From assembly GCA_040702975.1 (NCBI GenBank), contig CP159990.1, positions 2,914,001 through 2,978,000 on the forward strand: a stretch of DNA of 64,000 nt, written 5' to 3'. Numbering within the stretch: position 1 is the first letter of the stretch; every line of letters starts with the position of its first letter. This DNA comes from Roseburia hominis (GTDB lineage Bacteria > Bacillota > Clostridia > Lachnospirales > Lachnospiraceae). The notes beneath the pieces are model-generated. The model had not been told where the DNA came from and did not search any database. It worked only from the letters and a program-made list of their open reading frames with translations. This document shows, in pieces, positions 26,741 through 35,649 of this stretch. The position numbers and the translations under genes are program-made.

Positions 26741-26792
26741 TCGCACGAAGTATGTTTTATTCCATATGAAAATGCCATGTATCTTCGTGCGA
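26741..26792. repeat. Perfect 10-bp inverted repeat, unexplained
   Basis: TCGCACGAAG (26741-26750) and CTTCGTGCGA (26783-26792) face each other across a 32-base AT-rich loop, between the XRE terminator and the tRNA terminator. No T-run follows on either strand, so it is not an ordinary terminator. Function unknown. Confidence 0.5.
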
Positions 26793-26795
26793 AGC

Positions 26796-26822
26796 AAAAA
26801 AAGAACTGCCTATGCAGTTCTT
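26796..26822 (-). terminator. Intrinsic terminator of the tRNA-Gly gene
   Basis: On the minus strand AAGAACTGC-ATAG-GCAGTTCTT followed by TTTTT, starting six bases after the tRNA 3' end. Confidence 0.85.
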
Positions 26823-26827
26823 ATAAG

Positions 26828-26900
26828 AGCGACAGACGGGACTCGAACCCGCGACCTCCACCTTGGCAAGGTGGCGTACTACCAACTGTACTACTATCGC
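26828..26900 (-). tRNA. tRNA-Gly (GCC)
   Basis: A 73-base cloverleaf on the minus strand. Acceptor stem GCGATAG/CTGTCGC, D-arm with AGTTGGTAGTAC, anticodon loop TTGCCAA flanked by CACC/GGTG giving anticodon GCC, T-arm GCGGGTTCGAGTCCCGT. Discriminator base is T and CCA is not encoded. Single gene with its own terminator. Confidence 0.95.
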
Positions 26901-27103
26901 ATAAGTTATTTTGTTTTCTCTTGTGTTCCTCGGAACAATATATACTATACACGATGAACCGGGATTTGTCAACAAAAAAACGAAATTTTTTAATGTTTTT
27001 CTTTTTTATGTTTTTTTGTAATTTTTCGGAATATTCTGTAAAATAGAATGAGCTCTCGCACGCTCTTCACGCGCAAACGGGCTGCGCAGCAGCAATTTTA
27101 AGT

Positions 27104-27147
27104 AAAATAGAAAAGAGAGGCCCAGCCTTTTCGCTTCTGCCTCTCTT
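27104..27147 (-). terminator. Intrinsic terminator of aspS
   Basis: On the minus strand AAGAGAGGC pairs with GCCTCTCTT and is followed by TTCTATTTT, 15 bases after the aspS stop codon. The T-run is interrupted. Confidence 0.65.
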
Positions 27148-27161
27148 CTCATTCTCACTTA

Positions 27162-28949
27162 CTATTCCGTCTTTGCCAGTTCAAGTCCCAATTCTTCAAG
27201 CTGTTTCGTATCAACAGCGGCCGGTGCCTCTGTCATCAGGTCGGAGGCGTCCTTCACCTTCGGGAAAGCAATCACATCACGGATACTATCCTGTTTTGCC
27301 ATCAGCATCACCAGACGGTCCAGACCATACGCAAGTCCTGCGTGCGGCGGTACTCCATACTTGAACGCATTAAGAAGGAATCCGAACTGTTCATTCGCCT
27401 GCTCCGGCGTAAATCCAAGCACCTCGAACATCTTGCTCTGAATCTCCTGATTGAAGATTCTCACACTTCCTCCACCAATCTCGTTGCCGTTCAGCACGAT
27501 GTCATAAGCCTTCGCGCGAACTCTGCCCGGATCAGAGTCAATATACTGAAGATCCTCTTCCATCGGCATGGTAAACGGGTGATGCATTGCCGTAAAACGA
27601 TTCTGCTCCTCGCTCCACTCCAGAAGCGGGAATTCCGTGATCCAGATGAATTTATACTCGTTCTTATCCAGAAGTTCCATCTGACGGGCCAGCTCCAGAC
27701 GAAGCGCGCCCAGCACATCCCAGACAACTTTATTCTTATCAGCGGCAAACAGAAGCAAATCTCCGTTTTCTCCGCCCATCGCCTGGATCAGTGCGCTCAT
27801 CTCCTCTTCCTTCATAAACTTGGAGAAGGAAGATTTCACGGTGCCGTCTTCCTGGAGCGCAATATACGCCAGCCCCTTTGCGCCATAGTCCTTCGCAAAA
27901 GCTACCAGTTTATCAATTTTTTTTCGCGGCATCGCGCCCTGTCCTTTGGCGTTGATACCGCGCACAGAACCGCCATTTTCAATCGCTCCTTTGAATACTG
28001 CGAACTCGCAGTCCTTCACGACCTCAGTCACATTCTGAAGCTCCATTCCAAAACGGATATCCGGCTTGTCTGAGCCATAGCGGTCCATCGCTTCCTGCCA
28101 GGTCATTCTCTGAATCGGGAGCTGTACTTCGATTCCCAGAACCTCACTAAATAATTTTGCCAATAGTCTCTCATTGACATCGATGACGTCATCTACATCC
28201 ACGAAAGACAATTCCATATCGATCTGCGTAAATTCCGGCTGACGGTCCGCGCGCAGATCCTCGTCACGGAAGCATTTGACGATCTGGAAATATCTGTCAT
28301 AACCGGAACACATCAAAAGCTGTTTAAAAATCTGCGGAGACTGGGGAAGTGCATAGAAATTTCCCGGGTGCACACGGCTCGGCACCAGGTAGTCTCTCGC
28401 CCCCTCCGGCGTACTCTTGATGAGGAACGGAGTCTCAATTTCCAGGAAGCCTTCCTCCGAAAGGAACTGGCGGGTCAGAGTTGCCACCTTGCTCCTCATC
28501 ATCAGATTTCTCTGGATATCCGGTCTTCTGAGGTCGAGGAAACGGTATTTGAGGCGCAGTTCTTCCTTAGTTTTGGAATTCTCTTCAATCGGAAATGGTG
28601 GCGTCTCGGACTCAGATAAAATCCGCAGTTCTTCAGGTCTGATCTCGATCGCGCCCGTTGCAATATTATTGTTTACCGCACCGGAACGTGCCTCCACGGT
28701 TCCCACCACGGCAACCACAAATTCGCTCCGCAGCTTTGCCGCTTTTTCCAGAATCATTTTGTCGGTGCTCTCCTCCTCAAACACGACCTGCACCAGGCCG
28801 GAACGGTCGCGCACATCAACAAAGATGAGTCCTCCTTTATTTCTGTTCTTCTGCACCCATCCCATGATGGTAACTTTTTCGCCGATATTCGCCTCAGTAA
28901 GCTCCGCACAGCGGTGCGTTCTCCTAAGGCCCATCATTGATTCTGCCAT
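27162..28949 (-). CDS. aspS: Aspartate--tRNA ligase
   Basis: 595 residues, the bacterial-type length with GAD insertion. N-terminal OB-fold anticodon domain (VTIMGWVQKNRNKGGLIFVD), class II motif 2 FRDEDLRADRQPEFTQID (about 218-235), inserted GAD domain, and motif 3 GLAYGLDRLVMLM near the C-terminus. Charges tRNA-Asp. GGAGG precedes ATG 28949. It lies 91 bases after hisS, probably in one transcript from the hemZ-like gene onward. Confidence 0.97.
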   Translation of the reverse strand: MAESMMGLRRTHRCAELTEANIGEKVTIMGWVQKNRNKGGLIFVDVRDRSGLVQVVFEEESTDKMILEKAAKLRSEFVVAVVGTVEARSGAVNNNIATGAIEIRPEELRILSESETPPFPIEENSKTKEELRLKYRFLDLRRPDIQRNLMMRSKVATLTRQFLSEEGFLEIETPFLIKSTPEGARDYLVPSRVHPGNFYALPQSPQIFKQLLMCSGYDRYFQIVKCFRDEDLRADRQPEFTQIDMELSFVDVDDVIDVNERLLAKLFSEVLGIEVQLPIQRMTWQEAMDRYGSDKPDIRFGMELQNVTEVVKDCEFAVFKGAIENGGSVRGINAKGQGAMPRKKIDKLVAFAKDYGAKGLAYIALQEDGTVKSSFSKFMKEEEMSALIQAMGGENGDLLLFAADKNKVVWDVLGALRLELARQMELLDKNEYKFIWITEFPLLEWSEEQNRFTAMHHPFTMPMEEDLQYIDSDPGRVRAKAYDIVLNGNEIGGGSVRIFNQEIQSKMFEVLGFTPEQANEQFGFLLNAFKYGVPPHAGLAYGLDRLVMLMAKQDSIRDVIAFPKVKDASDLMTEAPAAVDTKQLEELGLELAKTE

Positions 28950-29040
28950 GATATTTTCCTCCTGTTTTCCTCATACTTATTCTTTCTGGGCTTATCGTAA
29001 TCCGGAAGGCGCATTTCCATACGCCTGCATCTAAAATCCC

Positions 29041-30306
29041 CTACAGAGACATTACCGAATCCTTATAGCAGTCTACGATATTCTCATATCCGTCAGCGAT
29101 CATCTGATCCTTCTGGAATTTTTTATTTTTCTTCATGTTCGCGATCAGCACCTGCTTTCCTTCCTCGCGGTCCTTCTTCGCCATCTCCAGAACCTTCAGC
29201 ACGCCTTCCTTCGGCATTCCCTTCTCCAAAAGATAGGCCTTCTTCTCCCTTTTTGTCGGAAGCTCATAGCCATTCTCCAAAAGCAGCATTACAATACGCT
29301 CAAATCCTATGGAAAATCCACATGCCGGCGTATCCTGGCCGGTAAATTTGCCGATCATCTTGTCGTACCGTCCGCCTCCTGCGACAGAGCCGCCGAACTC
29401 GTCCATCGTCACCTCAAAAATCGTTCCGGTATAGTAAGACTGCCCGCGCACCAAAGTCGGGTCGAACTTCATCCTGAAATCCGCTTCCTTTGCGGCTTCC
29501 ACGCTGGAAATGATCATTTCCATGCTCTCCGCCACCTTCTCGTCCAAAAAGCCTGCCAGCTTCTCCTTTAAGAAACGGATTCCCTCCACATCCGGGCTGA
29601 TCTCGTCAAACAGTTTCAGGTAGGTGTCCACGTTCTCCTGCGTGTAGCCCATCTCCTGAAGCTCTGCACCAACGCCCTCTGCCCCGATTTTGTCCATCTT
29701 ATCCAAAATGATGAAGACCTCATCAAAATCTTCTTCCCGGAAACCGCTGTATGCCGCCATAGCCTTTAAAATGTTGCGGTCATTAATGCATACGGTAAAA
29801 TTGTGAAAATCCATCTTTCCAAGCATCGTGGTGGTCGCCAGGATCAGCTCGATCTCCGCTAAGTTTCCCGGCTCTCCAAGGATATCAATGTCACACTGCA
29901 TGAACTGGCGGAACCGTCCTCTCTGCGGGCGGTCTGCACGCCACACATTTCCAATCTGCATCGCTTTAAACGGAGACGGCAGCTCATTTGCATGGTTCGC
30001 ATAATATCTCGCCAGCGGAACCGTCAGGTCATAGCGGAGCCCGCCGTCCACCAGATCGATCTCTTCTTTTGCCTGATCGATCTTCAGCTTATCACCGCGC
30101 TTTAAAATCTTAAAAATCAATTTTTCATTGTCACCGCCCTGCTTGCTGCACAGGTTCTCGATATGCTCCACACAGGGAGTTTCCATTGAGGTAAATCCAA
30201 AGGTTTTATAGGTATCCTTGATCATCTGGATCACATAATCCCTGATCTCCATCTCCTTCGGGAGCATGTCCTTCATACCGGTGACCGGTTTCTTTTTTAA
30301 CGCCAT
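29041..30306 (-). CDS. hisS: Histidine--tRNA ligase
   Basis: A 421-residue class II synthetase: GMKDMLPKEMEIRDYV, motif 2 region GNVWRADRPQRGRFRQFMQCD (about 120-140), histidine loop LVRGQSYYTGTIFEV and motif 3 ACGFSIGFERIVMLL. ATG 30306 is placed seven bases after AAGGAG. It overlaps the end of the hemZ-like gene, so the two are co-translated. Confidence 0.96.
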   Translation of the reverse strand: MALKKKPVTGMKDMLPKEMEIRDYVIQMIKDTYKTFGFTSMETPCVEHIENLCSKQGGDNEKLIFKILKRGDKLKIDQAKEEIDLVDGGLRYDLTVPLARYYANHANELPSPFKAMQIGNVWRADRPQRGRFRQFMQCDIDILGEPGNLAEIELILATTTMLGKMDFHNFTVCINDRNILKAMAAYSGFREEDFDEVFIILDKMDKIGAEGVGAELQEMGYTQENVDTYLKLFDEISPDVEGIRFLKEKLAGFLDEKVAESMEMIISSVEAAKEADFRMKFDPTLVRGQSYYTGTIFEVTMDEFGGSVAGGGRYDKMIGKFTGQDTPACGFSIGFERIVMLLLENGYELPTKREKKAYLLEKGMPKEGVLKVLEMAKKDREEGKQVLIANMKKNKKFQKDQMIADGYENIVDCYKDSVMSL

Positions 30307-31925
30307 AACCATTCTCCTTTTCGTTCTATCATCTCGTCAAGCCGCGAAATATACTCTCCTACGTCCTTGACATTCTCAATTCTGATCATATTCGTCTTTC
30401 GGCCGTTCCTGCTGCCCGGCGCGTCGATTTCATAGGGAAGCACCACCTTGGTAGAAGCACCCGCCCCTGCCGCTATGATGGATTGTTTTTCTTCCATAAT
30501 AAGTATATTGTATATTCCGGCTTTGTCAACCTTTGCATAGCCTACATTTTCAAAATTTCCGGCAATATTTTTCTGACGGTAGAGATAATAGGGCGCAAGA
30601 CCCATCTCTTTTGCGCAATCGGCTGCCATATCGATCATTTCTTCCAATTCTCTTGCCATCTGCGTATTGTTGATTTCTTCATCTGCTTTAAGCGAGGGGT
30701 CCGCTCCCCTGGCGCTTTCATTTTGCATAGCCTTCTGCCGCTCTATTTTTTCCCTTGTCAGTCTCGATCCGTGCTTCATCGCAAGAGCGTGTACGGTCAG
30801 GCTGTCCGGGGAAAGCTCCCTGATCTGCCGGAGCGTATCCTTCATCTCCTCCGGATGCTCTCCCGGGAGACCTGCAATCAGATCCATATTGATATTGTCA
30901 AACCCGATCTGCCTTGCCATATGAAATACATTTACCACATCTTCCACCGTATGCCGCCGGCCAATCACGTCCAGTGTCCTCTGTTGCATGGTCTGCGGAT
31001 TGATCGAGATTCTGCCCACGCCATGGCGGTAGATGACTTCTAGTTTCTCCTTTGTAATACTGTCCGGCCGTCCTGCCTCTATGGTAAACTCTTTCAGATC
31101 TGCGAAAGAGAAATTCCTCTCCAGGTGAGTGAGGACCCTGTCCATCTGCGCCGCACTCAGGGTCGTAGGGGTGCCTCCGCCCATATAGACCGTGTTCAGC
31201 TTTTTCTCTTTGGAGACCTCCGCGATATAGGAGAGCTCTTTTAGCAGCGCGTCCACATACTCGTCCATTCGGCTCTGCCATTTTGCGACCGGATAGGAGG
31301 TGAAGGAACAATAGCTGCATGTCGTCGGACAGAACGGAATTCCGATATACAGGCTGTATCCGTTCTGATAATCCAGCTTTTCAAGCTGCGCCTTCTCTCT
31401 TCTTGCAATCTCGATTCCAAGCCTTGCCTTTTTCTCACTGACCACATAGGTATCCTGCATGAAATCAATAATCTCCTGCTCGCTTCGCCCCTCTTCCAGC
31501 TTCTCCATGATCATCTTCGTGGGACGCACGCCTGTCATATCTCCCCAGGCATGCTCCTCCCCCGTCATTTCCGAGAGCAACTTATATAGTTTTTTATTAA
31601 TATAGCGTTTCTGTTCTCTCTTATCCTCTATCGCCTCTATTTCCGAAAATGCAACTTCAAATCTTAAGTTCGCTTGGCGGCCGAGACAAAGGTCCACCGG
31701 ACCTTTGCTTAGGCATGCCGAGCCACCGAGATGAATGTCCACTGGACATTCACTTAGGTTCGCTTGGCGGCAGAAAAAACAAGAATCACGATCGAATTCT
31801 ATCTGTATCAGTGATTCTTGTTCCGGTTCCACCGTCTGGTTTATCTCGGCATCCGGAAAGAACGATTTCACAATATGGTACATATCATAGGTGAAACGCT
31901 CATTCTGACATTTAATCTGAATCAT
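30297..31925 (-). CDS. hemZ: HemZ-like coproporphyrinogen dehydrogenase (radical SAM) with an in-frame palindromic element
   Basis: A 542-residue radical SAM enzyme of the HemN/HemZ group. The iron-sulfur cysteines are CPTTCSYCSF (C-x3-C-x2-C, about residue 196), followed by GGGTPTTLSA and the HemN-type INPQTMQQRTLDVIGR. It would oxidise coproporphyrinogen III or be a relative of unknown substrate. Residues about 50-88 are not part of the family: they are encoded by a tandem array of dispersed palindromic elements (bases 31663-31771) and read QANLSECPVDIHLG and CLSKGPVDLCLG. The reading frame is kept across the insert, in the N-terminal domain ahead of the catalytic barrel. Confidence 0.88.
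   Translation of the reverse strand: MIQIKCQNERFTYDMYHIVKSFFPDAEINQTVEPEQESLIQIEFDRDSCFFCRQANLSECPVDIHLGGSACLSKGPVDLCLGRQANLRFEVAFSEIEAIEDKREQKRYINKKLYKLLSEMTGEEHAWGDMTGVRPTKMIMEKLEEGRSEQEIIDFMQDTYVVSEKKARLGIEIARREKAQLEKLDYQNGYSLYIGIPFCPTTCSYCSFTSYPVAKWQSRMDEYVDALLKELSYIAEVSKEKKLNTVYMGGGTPTTLSAAQMDRVLTHLERNFSFADLKEFTIEAGRPDSITKEKLEVIYRHGVGRISINPQTMQQRTLDVIGRRHTVEDVVNVFHMARQIGFDNINMDLIAGLPGEHPEEMKDTLRQIRELSPDSLTVHALAMKHGSRLTREKIERQKAMQNESARGADPSLKADEEINNTQMARELEEMIDMAADCAKEMGLAPYYLYRQKNIAGNFENVGYAKVDKAGIYNILIMEEKQSIIAAGAGASTKVVLPYEIDAPGSRNGRKTNMIRIENVKDVGEYISRLDEMIERKGEWLWR
31663..31771 (+). repeat. Dispersed palindromic elements, tandem copies B and C, inside the hemZ-like gene
   Basis: Two units with intact palindromes, AAAGGTCC-ACC-GGACCTTT (31688-31706) and TGAATGTCCA-C-TGGACATTCA (31732-31752), and the tail of a third (CGCTTGGCGG, 31671-31680). 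The stems differ in sequence but both arms change together. The leading end abuts AGAAAAAACAAGAATC, which on the minus strand is a TGATTCTTGTTTTTT hairpin with T-run. Confidence 0.85.
31782..31823 (-). other. Terminator-like hairpin with T-run inside the hemZ-like coding sequence
   Basis: On the minus strand CAAGAATCA (31821-31813 region) pairs with TGATTCTTG and is followed by TTTTTTC just before palindromic copy C. It has the form of an intrinsic terminator but lies in codons about 36-51 of the gene. Whether it stops transcription is unknown. Confidence 0.55.
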
Positions 31926-31959
31926 GCCATGAAACCTCTTTACTTTCTATATTATATTC

Positions 31960-32583
31960 CTACACAAATGGATTATTGACCTTCTCATTTCCGATCGTAG
32001 TCGCTCCCATGTGTCCCGGATATACGACCGTCTCATCCGGCAGAAGGAACAGCTTCTCCTTGATTGAGCGGATCAACGCCGAAGTGCTGCTGGTCGCGAA
32101 ATCGGATCTGCCTACTGAGCAGCAGAACAGCGTGTCGCCGCTGAACAGTATATTCTCCTCTGCAACATAGTAGCATACGCCGCCTGCCGTATGCCCCGGC
32201 GTATGAATCACTTTGAAATCTCTTCCCAGCAGATGGAACACATCTCCATCATGTATCACATCTCCGCCCGCATAGCTGTAGCCTGCGGTATAGACGGTAG
32301 ACTCGTTGAGCTGCGGCGTGTGAAGAAGCTCCAGATCCTCTTCCTCCACATACACCGGCATCTTACCATAAAGCTGAATCAGCTTGTCGATTCCCATAAT
32401 GTGGTCAAAATGCGCATGCGTCAGAAGAATCGCTTTGAGCTGAATCCCCTGCTCATCAATATAGCTGATCAGTTTGCGGGGCGCAGCCGCCGGGTCCACA
32501 ATGACGCCCTCTTTCGTCTCCTCATCCCAAACGAGATAACAGTTGGTACTGATGATGCCCGTTACAATAATATCTACTTTCAT
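31960..32583 (-). CDS. MBL-fold metallohydrolase (glyoxalase II-like)
   Basis: A 207-residue metallo-beta-lactamase-fold hydrolase with THAHFDHIMG (about 55-64) as the metal motif, HTPGHTAGGVCYY (about 128-140), FSGDTLF and a C-terminal YPGHMGATT. This set is typical of the hydroxyacylglutathione hydrolase-like group, which removes thioesters. ATG 32583 is nine bases after GAGG. Located between relA and the hemZ-like gene, an arrangement common in Clostridia. Confidence 0.88.
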   Translation of the reverse strand: MKVDIIVTGIISTNCYLVWDEETKEGVIVDPAAAPRKLISYIDEQGIQLKAILLTHAHFDHIMGIDKLIQLYGKMPVYVEEEDLELLHTPQLNESTVYTAGYSYAGGDVIHDGDVFHLLGRDFKVIHTPGHTAGGVCYYVAEENILFSGDTLFCCSVGRSDFATSSTSALIRSIKEKLFLLPDETVVYPGHMGATTIGNEKVNNPFV

Positions 32584-32676
32584 CTTATCTATCCTCACTG
32601 CTTTTTACGTATTTTATTCTTTCACTTCAAACGATCTCTGGCTGCAATATAATTTCAGAATGCACCGCATACCATG

Positions 32677-35004
32677 CTAGCCCACCGCGCGCTCAATATC
32701 CAGCACGCCCTGAAGCTGCCTGAGTTTCTCGATCACTTTTCCCAATTCATCTCTTCCCTGGACAATAAATCCGGTCTCAATCGTCGCAGTTCCCTGTTTG
32801 CTGGTGCGGACATTCATGGATTTCACGTCAATATTCATCTCTGTGAACACCTTGGACATATCCATCAAAAGTCCCTGTCTGTCGTGGGCATACATCTTGA
32901 TCTCGGCCAGATAGCTTCCAGTTCCCTCACCTTCCGCCGGTTTCTCCCACTCGGCCGGAATCAGCCTAACTCGTTCCTGCTCGGACAAATGAATCATATT
33001 GACACAATCCGTCCGGTGAATCGACATTCCACGCCCCCGGGTAATAAATCCAACAATCTCATCTCCCGGAACCGGATTGCAGCAGCGTGAAAAACGAACC
33101 GCCATATCGTCGATTCCTTTGACCACAATCCCGCTCTTCGACTTGGTCACATGAACCCGGTTCTTGGCCGCCTCAGCCACCTTCTCCAGAACACTCTCGT
33201 CCGTCATTTCCTTCCGGTGATCTTTACTGTACTCTTCCGCCAGCCGGTTCACCACCTGACCTTCCTTCAGACCGCCGTGCCCGACCGCGGCAAGAATGGA
33301 ATCCCAGTCGCGGAATCCGTATTTCTCCTGCACGATCTGCATATACTTCGGCTTCATCAGATCCGAAATGACAAATCCCTTCGCTTTACAGTAGGTGGAG
33401 AGCATTTCCTTTCCACGGACAATATTGTCCTCTTTAAACTCTTTCTTGAACCACTGGTTGATCTTATTCTTCGCCTGGGTGCTCTTTACAATATTCAGCC
33501 AATCCCGGCTGGGACCCTTGGAATTCTGCGATGTCAGAATCTCGATCCTGTCCCCGTTCTGTATCTTATAATCGATGGTCACCAGTTTCCCGTTCACTCT
33601 GGCGCCCACCATCTTGTTTCCTACCGCTGTGTGGATCGCATACGCGAAATCGATCGTCGTCGAGCCGCTCGGCAGATTCTTTACATCTCCGTTCGGCGTA
33701 AAGCAATAGATATCTTCCGCAAAAAGATCCAGATCGCCCTTGAGAAGATTTAAGAACTCCCGGTTGTCTGACATATCCTTCTGCCATTCCAGGATCTGGC
33801 GGAGCCAGCTTAATTTCTCCTCCTCTTTTGCTTCCACACTCTTCTTTCCGTCATCGGATTCCTTATATTTCCAATGCGCGGCAATTCCGTATTCCGCGGT
33901 CTTATGCATCTCTTTTGTCCGAATCTGGATCTCAAAGGGCTGCCCTACCGAACTCATAAGCGTCGTGTGAAGCGACTGGTACATATTGGGCTTCGGCATG
34001 GCGATATAATCCTTAAAACGTCCGGGAACCGGAGTATACATCTCGTGGATCACGCCCAGAGCCGCATAGCAGTCCTTGACAGAATCCACAATGATCCGCA
34101 CGGCAAACAGATCATAGATCTGATCCACCGTCTTATCCTGATTCACCATCTTCTTATATATACTGAAGAAATGCTTCACCCGCCCGTTGACATCGGCCCG
34201 GATGTGCGCATTCTCCATATGTCTGGAAACCTCATCCACGATCTGGCGGACAAATTCCTCCCTCTCTGTCTTGCGCGCATTGATCTGTTTTACCAGATCC
34301 TGGAATACCTCCGGCTGCGAATATTTCAGCGCCAGATCGTCAAGCTCCGTCTTGATCTTGGAAATACCGAGACGCTGTGCAATGGGCGCATAGATATCCA
34401 TCGTCTCCTTTGCCTTTTCCAGCTGCTTGGCCGGACGCATAAACTGCAGAGTCCGCATATTGTGCAGACGGTCCGCGAGTTTGATGATAATGACACGAAT
34501 ATCCTTTGCCATGGCAAGGAACATCTTCCTTAGGTTCTCCGCCTGGACCTCCAGCTTATCCGAAGAATACGAGATCTGCCCCAGCTTGGTGACGCCGTCC
34601 ACAAGAAGCTCCACTTCCGCGCCGAACTCCTGCCTAATCTCCTCGCAGGTCATCACCGTATCCTCCACCACATCGTGGAGCATGCCGGATACGATCGTCT
34701 CTTTATCCATCTCCAGATCCGCCAGAATAATACTCACCCAGAGAGGGTGGATAATATAGTCTTCACCGGATTTTCTCTTCTGCCCCTCATGTGCGCCTCT
34801 TGCGATGCGGTACGCCTTCTCTATCATAGAAATATCCGTAGATGGATGATATTTCCGAATCCTTTTTATCAAAAGATCGTAAAGTTCATCCGGGTTCTGA
34901 TAGTCCGCAGGCGCTTTCACCGCATGACCGTCCACAATATCAAGCTGTTTGTTTGTCGGTGCGATCACCGACTCTTCCTGAATGCCGATAACAACGTCTG
35001 ACAT
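32677..35004 (-). CDS. relA: Bifunctional (p)ppGpp synthetase/hydrolase
   Basis: 775 residues. HD-type hydrolase region with GMLHDVVEDT (about 107-116) and KLADRLHNMRTL; synthetase region with GRFKDYIAMPKPNMYQSLH (RFKD, the form found in bifunctional enzymes) and EIQIRTKEMHKTAEYGIA; then a TGS domain (CFTPNGDVKNLPSGST) and a C-terminal ACT domain. It makes and degrades (p)ppGpp in the stringent response. It lies after apt, linking purine salvage and alarmone metabolism. Confidence 0.96.
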   Translation of the reverse strand: MSDVVIGIQEESVIAPTNKQLDIVDGHAVKAPADYQNPDELYDLLIKRIRKYHPSTDISMIEKAYRIARGAHEGQKRKSGEDYIIHPLWVSIILADLEMDKETIVSGMLHDVVEDTVMTCEEIRQEFGAEVELLVDGVTKLGQISYSSDKLEVQAENLRKMFLAMAKDIRVIIIKLADRLHNMRTLQFMRPAKQLEKAKETMDIYAPIAQRLGISKIKTELDDLALKYSQPEVFQDLVKQINARKTEREEFVRQIVDEVSRHMENAHIRADVNGRVKHFFSIYKKMVNQDKTVDQIYDLFAVRIIVDSVKDCYAALGVIHEMYTPVPGRFKDYIAMPKPNMYQSLHTTLMSSVGQPFEIQIRTKEMHKTAEYGIAAHWKYKESDDGKKSVEAKEEEKLSWLRQILEWQKDMSDNREFLNLLKGDLDLFAEDIYCFTPNGDVKNLPSGSTTIDFAYAIHTAVGNKMVGARVNGKLVTIDYKIQNGDRIEILTSQNSKGPSRDWLNIVKSTQAKNKINQWFKKEFKEDNIVRGKEMLSTYCKAKGFVISDLMKPKYMQIVQEKYGFRDWDSILAAVGHGGLKEGQVVNRLAEEYSKDHRKEMTDESVLEKVAEAAKNRVHVTKSKSGIVVKGIDDMAVRFSRCCNPVPGDEIVGFITRGRGMSIHRTDCVNMIHLSEQERVRLIPAEWEKPAEGEGTGSYLAEIKMYAHDRQGLLMDMSKVFTEMNIDVKSMNVRTSKQGTATIETGFIVQGRDELGKVIEKLRQLQGVLDIERAVG

Positions 35005-35048
35005 ACCTTTCCCCTTCTTCCTTTTCTCTTCCTTTGTTGTCTTTTTGT

Positions 35049-35573
35049 TTAGTTGCCCGGATACTGAATCACAGCGTCCACTTCATATCCTTCCAGCTTC
35101 TCCCGTCCCTTAAGGCCCATAAGCTCCATCAGGCACAGAACTTCCACCACTTCTCCGCCTAAGCCTTCAATCAGAGAGATCATCGCCGCTGCGGTCCCGC
35201 CGGTCGCCATAAGGTCATCCACAATGACCACCTTATCTCCCGGTTTGATGGAACGCTTATGAATCTCGATCTCTGCACTTCCATATTCCAGATCATACTT
35301 GATGGAAGCCGTCTCACAAGGAAGCTTTCCCTTCTTCCGGATCGGCACGAAAGGCTTATGTAAATTATAAGCGATCGGCATACCGAAAATAAACCCGCGG
35401 GACTCCGGTCCCACTACGATATCAAATTCCTTATCTTTCAGCTTCTCCTGCAAAAGTTCAATGGCAAGATGCAGTCCCTCGGCATCTTCCAGGATACTGG
35501 TCACATCGCGGAAAATAATTCCTTTCTCCGGGAAATCTGGAATACTTAATACATAATCTTCAATCTTTTTCAT
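35049..35573 (-). CDS. apt: Adenine phosphoribosyltransferase
   Basis: A 174-residue enzyme. MKKIEDYVLSIPDFPEKGII is the typical start, GPESRGFIFG the substrate region and VVIVDDLMATGGTAAAMI (about 117-134) the PRPP loop. It makes AMP from adenine and PRPP. ATG 35573 has GGTGGAG six bases upstream. It sits between recJ and relA, a conserved gene order in Bacillota. Confidence 0.96.
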   Translation of the reverse strand: MKKIEDYVLSIPDFPEKGIIFRDVTSILEDAEGLHLAIELLQEKLKDKEFDIVVGPESRGFIFGMPIAYNLHKPFVPIRKKGKLPCETASIKYDLEYGSAEIEIHKRSIKPGDKVVIVDDLMATGGTAAAMISLIEGLGGEVVEVLCLMELMGLKGREKLEGYEVDAVIQYPGN

Positions 35574-35649
35574 TGCTTTCTCCACCTTTAGAATCGACAT
35601 AAATTTTACAATATCTTATAGTATACCATAATTTAATCAATTTTCAAAT

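Noticed and set aside
28950..29040. T-box riboswitch before aspS
   Set aside because: The gap is only 91 bases and lacks a specifier or T-box sequence.
31663..31771. Tandem palindromic units as a CRISPR array
   Set aside because: Units are joined with no unique spacers and have differing stems; no cas genes are present.
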